Origin: RGIG4034 sp045628945
GTDB taxonomy: Bacteria; Bacillota; Clostridia; Lachnospirales; Lachnospiraceae
NCBI GenBank assembly: GCA_045628945.1
Contig: JAZQQG010000003.1
Span: 1 to 64,000 of the forward strand
DNA length: 64,000 nucleotides
Direction: 5' to 3'
Shown here: positions 25,037 through 32,935 of the stretch, in pieces
Position numbering within the stretch: the stretch's first letter is position 1
Layout of the letters: each line of letters opens with the position of its first letter
The notes under the pieces: generated by a model
Database searches by the model: none
Told to the model about the DNA's origin: nothing
What the model saw: the letters and a program-made list of their open reading frames with translations, nothing else
Program-made: the position numbers and the translations under genes

Positions 25037-26527
25037 ATGAAAGAGACTTTGACAGGAAGGATGAAGATTGCAGAAGGCGCTTCGGTTGTCAATCGTATTG
25101 CGATTGTAATTATCGGCTTCTTAATGTTCTTCCCGACTCTGAACCCCGCAAGATTACTGTCCGGTAACTACGGTATGAACAAGAACTTATCCTTGTTTAC
25201 GTCGGCAGTATCTTACGAATCCATCATGAAGGACGGCATGACGAAGATTAACAAGGGTAATCTTCCGCAAGGTCCTTACATTATGTTAGGAATTTTTTGT
25301 ACGATTTTCCTGATTGCAATTATTGCAACGGCAGCAGGCGGATGTCTTTCTCTTGGTAACCGCAAGTGCCGCAAGTTAGGAAGTATCTTTTCTCTTGCAG
25401 GCGGTGTTGGCATGACCGTAGCAATGGGTGGTATCCTGATGGTATATAATACCTTTGCAGGAATCGACTATGTTACTTCTTCCAAGCCTGCGAGCTTAGC
25501 ATTGAACTTCCCGAACGGTTATTATGTATTTGCTGTTTTGGTAGTTCTTGCATTGCTTTCCTCGATTGTGATGTTCTTTATGTTGTTAAAAGAACAGGCA
25601 GAAGAGAAGTTCGAGATGGAAGTAAAGTTCAAGTTATTCTTATTATTCCTTCCGTTTATTGCACTGATCTTGGTATTCTCTTACCTGCCTCTGTGGGGTT
25701 GGAGATATGCATTCTATGAATATTATCCCGGTGACAACCTGACCATGGATAAGTGGAAGGGCTTCTACTGGTTTACCTACCTGTTCAAGAATGCGGCAAC
25801 CCGTCGTGATATCATAATGGTATTACGTAACACCCTGGCCATGAGTGGTCTCGGTATTGCAACGAGCTGGGTAGCGATGGCATTCGCAATCTTTCTTTCG
25901 GAGATTAAGACTGGTTGGTATCGTCGTTTCATCCAGATCTTCACTACGATTCCGAACTTCATCAGTTGGGTATTGGTATATGCACTTGCACTTGCCATCT
26001 TCTCCACGGATGGATTTATGAATAATCTTTTCCAGGCACTCCATTGGGATGCACTCGTAATGCCGAAGGGCTTCTTAATGAACGATCAGCATTCCTGGCT
26101 TAAGATGTTGGCCTGGGGAATGTGGAAGGGCGTCGGCTGGAGCGCGATTATCTACATCGCCGGTATCTCCGGTATCGACCAGCAGCTCTACGAGGCAGCA
26201 ACCGTGGATGGCGCCGGACGTTTCCAGAAGATGTGGCACATCACTCTGCCCGGTCTGATTCCTACCTATTGCGTATTACTGTTGATGTCCATCGCAGGTG
26301 TGTTAAGCAATGGTATGGACCAGTATCTCGTATTCTCGAACCCTGTAAACGAAGACAGTCTGAAGGTTCTCGACCTCTATGTATACAACTTAGGTATCGG
26401 TTCCGGTGGTGATGGTACGATTCCTCTGTCGACCGTTATCGGTATGGCGAAGTCCATTATCTCTGTCGTGTTATTATTCCTTGCAAACGGTATCTCGAAG
26501 TTGATCCGTGGCGAGAGTATTATTTAA
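25037..26527 (+). CDS. ABC transporter permease, LplB/YteP type, with N-terminal membrane extension
   Basis: Membrane subunit of a carbohydrate ABC importer. The ATG at 25037 follows AAGGAG by seven bases (496 residues). The C-terminal 310 residues are a typical binding-protein-dependent permease with the EAA loop QQLYEAATVDGAGRFQKMW. The first 190 residues add about four membrane segments (for example IAIVIIGFLMFFPTL and VLVVLALLSSIVMFFML) that ordinary LplB proteins of about 310 residues lack. It is followed after 12 bp by the second permease and then the lipoprotein; no ATPase gene is present. Confidence 0.88.
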   Translation: MKETLTGRMKIAEGASVVNRIAIVIIGFLMFFPTLNPARLLSGNYGMNKNLSLFTSAVSYESIMKDGMTKINKGNLPQGPYIMLGIFCTIFLIAIIATAAGGCLSLGNRKCRKLGSIFSLAGGVGMTVAMGGILMVYNTFAGIDYVTSSKPASLALNFPNGYYVFAVLVVLALLSSIVMFFMLLKEQAEEKFEMEVKFKLFLLFLPFIALILVFSYLPLWGWRYAFYEYYPGDNLTMDKWKGFYWFTYLFKNAATRRDIIMVLRNTLAMSGLGIATSWVAMAFAIFLSEIKTGWYRRFIQIFTTIPNFISWVLVYALALAIFSTDGFMNNLFQALHWDALVMPKGFLMNDQHSWLKMLAWGMWKGVGWSAIIYIAGISGIDQQLYEAATVDGAGRFQKMWHITLPGLIPTYCVLLLMSIAGVLSNGMDQYLVFSNPVNEDSLKVLDLYVYNLGIGSGGDGTIPLSTVIGMAKSIISVVLLFLANGISKLIRGESII

Positions 26528-26539
26528 GGGGGTGATCAC

Positions 26540-27505
26540 ATGGCTAAGACCAAGCAGGAAAAATTAGATGCTAAGATGGAGCGTAAATACGCTCGTACTC
26601 ACAAAAGACAATATAAGCTGACCTTCGGTGATATTTCCTTTAATGTGATCAACTACCTTGTTTTCGGTTTGTTCACCATCAGCTGTATGTTCCCGTTCTA
26701 TTACTTATTCATTAATACCATTTCCATTAATGAATACGTAACGAAGGGTCTGGTTAATTTCTGGCCCAAGGGATTTACCTTTGATAACTATATTGCTTTA
26801 TGGAACAACGTTCCTGCAATCAAGCAGGCATTTGTGGTTTCCATTGCCCGTACCTTAATCGGCACTGCCCTCATGGTAGCGGCATCCGGATTCGTTGGAT
26901 ATCTTGTTACCAAGAAGGAGATGTGGCATCGTAAGTTCTTCTATCGTTTCATGGTAATTACGATGTACTTCAATGCAGGTATCATTCCCTGGTACCTGAA
27001 CATGAGTATGTTAGGCCTGACCGATAACTTCCTTGCTTACATCATTCCCGGTATCGTAGCTCCTTATAACATCATTCTGGTGAAGACTTACATCGAGTCT
27101 ATCCCGGCTGAGCTTGAGGAAAGCGCATTCATGGATGGTGCAGGCTTCATGACCATCTTCCGCAAGATCATTTGGCCGCTGTCCAAACCGATCTTGGCAA
27201 CCATCGCAATCTTCGGTGCGGTTGGTCACTGGAACTCCTTCACGGATTCCTTAATCTTAATGCAGGGTAACACCAGCCTGTTTACCCTACAGCACAGATT
27301 GTGGACATACTTAAGTACCGCAAACAACCTGGAAGGTCTGATGAAGGACCAGTCCACGGCAAGCATCGTAAGTACAAATGCACTTACCGCTAAGATTATT
27401 AAGTATACCGTATCCATGGTATCCGTAATCCCGATTCTGATGGTATATCCTTTCATGATGAGATACTTCGAAAAGGGTATTATGTTAGGAGCAGTTAAGG
27501 GCTAA
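26540..27505 (+). CDS. ABC transporter permease, LplC/YtcP type
   Basis: Second membrane subunit of the importer, 321 residues. It has about six transmembrane segments and the EAA loop AELEESAFMDGAGFMTIFRK with the family ending YFEKGIMLGAVKG. GGGGGTGATC precedes the ATG. Together with the upstream permease it would form the heterodimeric channel used by the lipoprotein encoded next. Importers of this family usually take up oligosaccharides and share a housekeeping MsmX-like ATPase encoded elsewhere. Confidence 0.92.
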   Translation: MAKTKQEKLDAKMERKYARTHKRQYKLTFGDISFNVINYLVFGLFTISCMFPFYYLFINTISINEYVTKGLVNFWPKGFTFDNYIALWNNVPAIKQAFVVSIARTLIGTALMVAASGFVGYLVTKKEMWHRKFFYRFMVITMYFNAGIIPWYLNMSMLGLTDNFLAYIIPGIVAPYNIILVKTYIESIPAELEESAFMDGAGFMTIFRKIIWPLSKPILATIAIFGAVGHWNSFTDSLILMQGNTSLFTLQHRLWTYLSTANNLEGLMKDQSTASIVSTNALTAKIIKYTVSMVSVIPILMVYPFMMRYFEKGIMLGAVKG

Positions 27506-27582
27506 TGCCCGGGTCGCCGAAGCGACTTGATGAATTCAGGTTATTATTTAACACAATAAATAATACACATAGGAGGCAAAAA

Positions 27583-29403
27583 ATGAAAAAGACAAAGAAG
27601 CTTGTTAGTCTGCTGCTTGTCATCGCTATGGCAGTATCAATGCTTACGGCGTGTGGCGGCAAGAAGACCGGCGGTGCTTACTACACCGTTAATGAAGACG
27701 GTACTCTTCGTTCCAAGAAAACCTTGAACCTTGAGTGCTACAGCCAGCTGGCTAACTACTCCGGTGAGTTAACCGGATGGTTTGCTAAAATCTTACTTGA
27801 TAAGTTCAATGTTAAGATCAGCATTATTCCTGATACCGATGGTATCTATGAGACCCGTATGGAGAGTGGTAACCTTGGTGACCTCGTAGTATGGGGTTCC
27901 GATGGTAACGATTACAAGAACGCAGCTCGCAAGGGTTATCTTTTAGACTGGGAAGAGGACGACATGTTAAATGAGTTCGCTCCCTACATTGCAGAGAACA
28001 TGAGCTCTGCTCTTTACAAGAATCGTCACATCCTTGACGGCGATCTTACCGCTACGGATGATGCCGGTAATCCGAAGTATTCCAATGCTGAGGATTACAC
28101 CGATACCGTATATGGTTTCGGTCACAATGTTGCATCCTCTACCGAAGACCACGAGTCCTTCTTCTACACCTGGGATCTTCGTTGGGACCTGTACAAGGAG
28201 CTTGGTTGTCCTCAGATGAAGGACCTGAACGATCTTCTTGAAGTATTCAAGCAGATGCAGGAGCTTCGTCCTACCGATCAGAACGGTAAGAAGACCTATG
28301 CAATGTCCTTATGGCCTGACTGGGATGGCTCAATGGTAATGTATGTTAAGGCTATGGTAACCGCTTATTACGGTTATGATGAATTAGGTATCGGTAACTA
28401 TGATTACGATACCGGTACATTCTATGACTGCTTGAAGCAGGATGGTCCTTACATCGAGATGTTAAGATGGTTTAACCAGTTATACAGAGAAGGTCTTCTT
28501 GATCCCGATTCCATGACTCAGACCTACGATGAGATGGGAGAGAAGGTTAAGAACGGTGGTGTATTCTTCTCCATCTTCAACTATGCAGGATCTTCCGCAT
28601 TCAATACCGATGACAATATGGAAAACGGCGAGGCTATGTTCTCCGTTGTTCCTTCCGAGTGTAGCCCGATCTGCTACGGTATGGATGTTGCCGGTGGTAA
28701 CCGTGTATGGACCATTGGTGCTAAGACCGAGTATCCTGAAATCTGCTTATCCATTATTAACTGGTTATGTACTCCCGAAGGTCGTGTAACTTCTGACTAC
28801 GGCCCTATGGGTACCATGTGGTACATTGATGAAGAAGGCTATACGCACTTTACCGATCTTGGTAGAATGGTAAATGCCGACAGAACCATCATCTTAGACG
28901 ATCCTAAGTACAAGGATATGGCAGATGGTTATACCGGTGAGTTCAACTCCGGCGCTTGCCAGATTAACAACACGACCTGGTCTACCGATGCTGAGAACCC
29001 GCTGTCCCGTGAAGGTGAGAAGTACAACTGCAAGACCTGGGTTAAGGAAGCAGCTGAAGCAAGATTTGATATTGAGAAGTCCTGGAGAGATTACTACGGG
29101 GTTAACTCCGTAGAGGAATTCATGGAAAAGACCAACTATCATTGCACTGTTGCTACTCCCGCTTACTCCGAGTCCGCAAAGAGTGCAGAGCTTTCCACGA
29201 CCTGGAAGCAGGTTACCGAGTGTATCGTTAAGAACTCCTGGTTATGTATCTATGCAGATGATGATGCTGCATTCGAAGCACAGTTAACCAAGATGATCAA
29301 CGATGCAAATGCATACGGTTATGATAAGTGTCTTGAGTGGTCTCAGAACGAGGCAAACATCAAGACCGAGATGGTTAAGGAGATTCGCGAGCGTGCGAAG
29401 TAA
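27583..29403 (+). CDS. Extracellular sugar-binding lipoprotein of the ABC importer
   Basis: Substrate-binding protein of 606 residues. The start is ATG 27583 with AGGAGG upstream; longer in-frame reading to 27505 would hide this site. A lipoprotein signal peptide (MKKTKKLVSLLLVIAMAV) ends in the lipobox LTAC with Cys24 as the lipidated residue. The mature part resembles family 1 solute-binding proteins of the LipO group (about 500-560 residues), being rather long and acidic, with many aromatic residues. The operon partners are the two permeases upstream. The substrate is not determined; the nearby fucosidase makes a fucosylated glycan possible. Confidence 0.9.
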   Translation: MKKTKKLVSLLLVIAMAVSMLTACGGKKTGGAYYTVNEDGTLRSKKTLNLECYSQLANYSGELTGWFAKILLDKFNVKISIIPDTDGIYETRMESGNLGDLVVWGSDGNDYKNAARKGYLLDWEEDDMLNEFAPYIAENMSSALYKNRHILDGDLTATDDAGNPKYSNAEDYTDTVYGFGHNVASSTEDHESFFYTWDLRWDLYKELGCPQMKDLNDLLEVFKQMQELRPTDQNGKKTYAMSLWPDWDGSMVMYVKAMVTAYYGYDELGIGNYDYDTGTFYDCLKQDGPYIEMLRWFNQLYREGLLDPDSMTQTYDEMGEKVKNGGVFFSIFNYAGSSAFNTDDNMENGEAMFSVVPSECSPICYGMDVAGGNRVWTIGAKTEYPEICLSIINWLCTPEGRVTSDYGPMGTMWYIDEEGYTHFTDLGRMVNADRTIILDDPKYKDMADGYTGEFNSGACQINNTTWSTDAENPLSREGEKYNCKTWVKEAAEARFDIEKSWRDYYGVNSVEEFMEKTNYHCTVATPAYSESAKSAELSTTWKQVTECIVKNSWLCIYADDDAAFEAQLTKMINDANAYGYDKCLEWSQNEANIKTEMVKEIRERAK

Positions 29404-29420
29404 TTCGTACTCTACGAATT
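29402..29420. repeat. Perfect 8-bp inverted repeat over the lipoprotein stop codon
   Basis: AATTCGTA-CTC-TACGAATT forms a perfect palindrome whose first bases belong to the TAA stop codon. No T run follows. Confidence 0.6.
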
Positions 29421-29452
29421 CTTAAAAAACTGAGAAGAAATCCGCGTAATCG

Positions 29453-29481
29453 TGGACACTCTCACAAATGTCACTTATAAT
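29453..29481 (+). promoter_or_regulatory. Promoter for the yesL-cyclase-FecR operon
   Basis: TGGACA at 29453-29458 and TATAAT at 29476-29481 are 17 bp apart. The predicted start point falls at about 29487, inside the following hairpin, so the terminator of the previous operon and this promoter are interleaved. Confidence 0.65.
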
Positions 29482-29483
29482 GA

Positions 29484-29518
29484 AGGAGGATGTTATCATG
29501 ACATCCTCCTGATTTTTT
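29484..29518 (+). terminator. Rho-independent terminator after the ABC operon
   Basis: A perfect 10-bp stem AGGAGGATGT / ACATCCTCCT with a 7-nt loop is followed by GA and six T. Confidence 0.88.
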
Positions 29519-29543
29519 ATCAAAAAAAGAATTGAGGTAGGCT

Positions 29544-30290
29544 ATGGGTCATTTTTTTAGTGCTGACGGAAAATTCTATCGATTTATCACACGCTTCTGG
29601 GATGTTGTGAAGCTTAATTTCTGCTGGTTTCTTTGCTGTGTTCCGATTGTGACCTTCGGTGCTTCGACCGTGGCAGCATACAGTGTCACCCTGAAAATGG
29701 TGGATGACGAGGAGGGGTATGTTTGCCGGCAGTTTTTTAAGGCTTTTAAGAAGAATCTGAAGCAGGGAATTCCGCTCGGCCTTATCTTCATGGCTCTGTG
29801 CTATGTCATCTGGTTCTCTTTTTCCAATTACGATAAGCTGGATTCGACGCTTCTGTTAATTGGAGGAATTATTGTATCGTTTTTTACCTTCCTGTATTTC
29901 GTATTCGCGTTCCCGTTGTCGGCGCGCTACGAGAATACTCTGTTTCATACTATTAAGAATTCCGAGATGATTGCGATTCGCTATTTTGGTCGCACCATTT
30001 TTCTGACGGCGCTTCTTGCAATTGAGGCCTTTGTATTCTTATGGTTTTCGGAGACCTTTTTCAATCTGTTCATCTTCATCGTGGGACCCATCTGCTTTAT
30101 GCTGACCATTAGTCAGACCGCAATGAGGAATTTCCGTGAAATTGAGAAGACCGGTGGCGTAATGCCTCCAAAAGAAGAATTGCAGGAGCAGCTTCACAAT
30201 CCCGGAGTAAGCGCCGAGACCTTGTCGGAGGAGGATGCGGTTACGGAGGAAAAGACTGCGGAAGCGGACGAGGACGGAGGCGACGAATGA
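29544..30290 (+). CDS. yesL: YesL family (DUF624) membrane protein
   Basis: A 248-residue protein with about five hydrophobic segments, starting MGHFFSADGKFYRFITRFWDVVKLNFCW, the usual start of the DUF624/YesL family. YesL proteins are found next to YesM/YesN regulators and LplB/LplC-type transporters, as here; their function is unknown. The C-terminal 45 residues are acidic and cytoplasmic (EEDAVTEEKTAEADEDGGDE). GAGGT precedes the ATG. Its stop overlaps the cyclase start by four bases (ATGA). Confidence 0.85.
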   Translation: MGHFFSADGKFYRFITRFWDVVKLNFCWFLCCVPIVTFGASTVAAYSVTLKMVDDEEGYVCRQFFKAFKKNLKQGIPLGLIFMALCYVIWFSFSNYDKLDSTLLLIGGIIVSFFTFLYFVFAFPLSARYENTLFHTIKNSEMIAIRYFGRTIFLTALLAIEAFVFLWFSETFFNLFIFIVGPICFMLTISQTAMRNFREIEKTGGVMPPKEELQEQLHNPGVSAETLSEEDAVTEEKTAEADEDGGDE

Positions 30291-32134
30291 ATCCCAAGGG
30301 CTTAAAGAAGCATTCGAAGATGCTGTTTACTTTGGTCGGAATGGTGGTTGTTGCCGGCCTCATGTTTTTGTGTATTGTAAAAAGCTGGTTCTATACGGCA
30401 GACCATATTCTGACGGACAGTTTATACCAGCAGCCGGGAATTCCTTCCCGCTATATTAAGATTATTGCGGTGGATGAAGAAACCCTGAATACCTATGGTT
30501 CTTTTACCACCTGGTCAAGAGAAAAGAGCACGGACCTCATTAACTACCTGATGTCAGACCCCGAGAATCAGCCTGCGGTTATTGCGTTGGATGTGATGTA
30601 CATGGGGGAAACGAATCCGGAAGTGGATGAAGCATTGGTCCAGGCCTGCGCGAAGGCCGGCAATGTTGTGGTTGGTTCGAATCTCGTCTATCGGGCTCGT
30701 ACGAAGACGGATGCAAGCGGTCGTCTCTATGTGGATACCCGTAACGTGGATTTTATCGAGGAACCTTTTGAAGCTTTGCGTAGTGTGACAAGCTATGGTT
30801 TCGTTAATGCGCAGATCAGTAAGGACAGCGTGATTCGAAGTACGAGACGTTATGAGAAATACAAGGATTCGCCGGTGGCTTCCTTTGATGAGGTCATTCT
30901 TCAGGCGTACAGCAAGGAATATGCACAAAAAGCTTCTCAGCAAAAAGCGGACAGCGAACTGATCGGCATTCATTTCTCCGGAAATGTGGGAGAGTATGAG
31001 CATTATTCCCTTTGCCGAGTGTTGGCGGGAGAATACGATCTTCGTTCTTTCCGAAACTGTATTGTTCTGCTTGGTGCGTATGCGCCCGGACTTCAGGATG
31101 CCTACACCTCTGCCATCAATCGTGGCGAACCCATGAACGGAGTCGAAGTGCACGCAAACGCGATTCAGGCACTTCTTGAGGGCAATACCTATCGCCCCGT
31201 GGGACTTGCCGTCTACGGATTGTTGCTTTTGGCAATCTGGGTTGTGCTCTTTTTACTGGGACAGAAGCTTAAGAAGCTGCCTCTTGCGGTGCTTCTCCAT
31301 GTTGCGGCAGCGGGAGCGCATGTCGGCATCGGATTTCTTCTTGCGAAAAAGGGAATACAGATTCCGCAGTTGTACTTCTTAATTCTGGAAGTACTTACGA
31401 TTGCTTACTATATTGTCGATAAATATTTCATAGAAAAGCTTCATCGCCGCAGAGTAATGAGTACCTTTAAGAAGTACGTGGCTCCGCAGATCGTAGATGA
31501 GATCTCGAAGAACGGAACCTATGAGTTAAAGCTTGGCGGAGAGAAGAAGGATATTGCCTGCCTCTTCGTGGATATTCGCGGGTTCACACCTTTGTCGGAG
31601 AGCTTAGATCCCGAGCAGGTGGTGGGCGTGCTGAATGAGTATCTGGCACTTACCACGAAATGCATTTTTGACAATAACGGAACGCTGGATAAGTTCATCG
31701 GTGATGCGACGATGGCGGTGTTCAATGCACCTTTCTCCCGTGAGGATTATGAGATGGATGCGATTCGAACGGCACTTGCCATTCGTGCCGGCGGTGATGA
31801 ATTGTCCGCCAGACTGGAGAAGCTCTACGGCAAGCAGGTTCGTTTCGGTATCGGTGTCAACTGTGGTGAAGCGGTCGTCGGAAACATTGGATGCGATGTG
31901 CGAATGGACTATACCGCAATCGGTGACACGGTGAATACCGCTGCCCGTTTGGAGAGTAAAGCTCCCGCAGGGGAGATTCTCATCAGCCCCATGTTATATG
32001 AGCGTGTAAAAGATAAGATTGTTGCAGAGCAGGTCGGTGAGATGGCACTTAAGGGCAAAGCCGAGAGTATGTTAGTGTATCGTGTAATCGATCTGATCGG
32101 CGCATCGAAGGAGTCGGAAGATCCGAATTCATAG
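30287..32134 (+). CDS. Transmembrane adenylate cyclase with extracellular CHASE2 domain
   Basis: A 615-residue protein. One N-terminal membrane helix (about residues 10-30) is followed by a CHASE2-like sensory domain (about 35-290), then three membrane helices (about 305-385). A C-terminal class III nucleotide cyclase domain spans about 420-600. The cyclase has the metal-binding Asp in LFVDIRGF and GDATMAVF, the adenine-type Lys in LDKFIGD, and the transition-state Asn/Arg in VNTAARLE, so it looks catalytically complete. Family knowledge says it makes cAMP. The gene overlaps yesL by four bases and is followed by an isomerase-like gene and a FecR-domain gene. Confidence 0.9.
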   Translation: MNPKGLKKHSKMLFTLVGMVVVAGLMFLCIVKSWFYTADHILTDSLYQQPGIPSRYIKIIAVDEETLNTYGSFTTWSREKSTDLINYLMSDPENQPAVIALDVMYMGETNPEVDEALVQACAKAGNVVVGSNLVYRARTKTDASGRLYVDTRNVDFIEEPFEALRSVTSYGFVNAQISKDSVIRSTRRYEKYKDSPVASFDEVILQAYSKEYAQKASQQKADSELIGIHFSGNVGEYEHYSLCRVLAGEYDLRSFRNCIVLLGAYAPGLQDAYTSAINRGEPMNGVEVHANAIQALLEGNTYRPVGLAVYGLLLLAIWVVLFLLGQKLKKLPLAVLLHVAAAGAHVGIGFLLAKKGIQIPQLYFLILEVLTIAYYIVDKYFIEKLHRRRVMSTFKKYVAPQIVDEISKNGTYELKLGGEKKDIACLFVDIRGFTPLSESLDPEQVVGVLNEYLALTTKCIFDNNGTLDKFIGDATMAVFNAPFSREDYEMDAIRTALAIRAGGDELSARLEKLYGKQVRFGIGVNCGEAVVGNIGCDVRMDYTAIGDTVNTAARLESKAPAGEILISPMLYERVKDKIVAEQVGEMALKGKAESMLVYRVIDLIGASKESEDPNS

Positions 32135-32152
32135 GGAAGCGTAGGAGCATGC

Positions 32153-32923
32153 ATGAAAAGAGAATGGTTAATCATACCGGATTATGAACATCTTGAAGAA
32201 TCGGCTGCGATTGCGACGGAGTATGGAGCGGCGTTTGAGTACAATGATTTCTATCTCCCTTCTGTTTACCAGGATGCGGCGGAGGTGGATCGCCGTATGG
32301 AAGCATACTGTGCACTGAATCGGGACCGAAGTCGCGATACGTTGCACGGAGCCTTCATGGACTTAAGTCCCTCCTCCGGAGATTCTGTGATTCAGAAACG
32401 AACCGCAGAGGTTTTTCGACAGTCTTTGGAGATTGCAAAGCGTCTGGGGGTAAGAGGTGTCGTTTTTCATACCGGTTTGGTGCCGGGAGTTGAGTCGGAA
32501 GGGTATCTGAATAGCTGGCTTACCCGCACTTCTCGTCTTTTTCGGGAATTGCTAGAGGACTTCCCGGAGCAAACGATCTTCTTGGAGAATACCACAGAGC
32601 GCACGCCTGCCATGTTAGTGCGAATGGCCGAGGAGCTTCGGGAGTACCCGAATTTCAAACTTTGCTTGGATTATGCCCATGCGGCGATCAGCGGAAGCCC
32701 CGCTGCCGAATGGGTTCAGGCGATGGCTCCTTACGTGGGGCATATGCATGTAAACGATAATGACGGTCTGGTGGACCTGCATCAGGTGCCCGGAACGGGA
32801 GTATTGAATTATAAGCAGATGGAGAAGGAACTGGATCAGGCGGGAATCACCTGCCCGATTCTTTTGGAACTAAACGGGAACGAAAGAGCCCGCGCGGCTC
32901 TTACATATATGCAGACGGTATAG
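32153..32923 (+). CDS. Sugar phosphate isomerase/epimerase-like TIM barrel protein
   Basis: A 256-residue protein of the xylose isomerase-like (AP endonuclease 2) TIM barrel superfamily. Visible metal-site motifs are VVFHTGLVPG, FLENTTER (Glu), CLDYAHAAISG (Asp and His) and GHMHVNDNDG, with a final Glu in LLELNGNE. No signal peptide. TAGGAG precedes the ATG. Placement in a carbohydrate island fits a sugar-converting enzyme, but the substrate is unknown; an endonuclease IV-like role is less likely. Confidence 0.8.
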   Translation: MKREWLIIPDYEHLEESAAIATEYGAAFEYNDFYLPSVYQDAAEVDRRMEAYCALNRDRSRDTLHGAFMDLSPSSGDSVIQKRTAEVFRQSLEIAKRLGVRGVVFHTGLVPGVESEGYLNSWLTRTSRLFRELLEDFPEQTIFLENTTERTPAMLVRMAEELREYPNFKLCLDYAHAAISGSPAAEWVQAMAPYVGHMHVNDNDGLVDLHQVPGTGVLNYKQMEKELDQAGITCPILLELNGNERARAALTYMQTV

Positions 32924-32935
32924 AGAGGGGGCAAT

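Noticed and set aside
30554..31153. 199-residue open frame on the minus strand
   Set aside because: Antisense to the CHASE2 domain of the cyclase; no motif or binding site.
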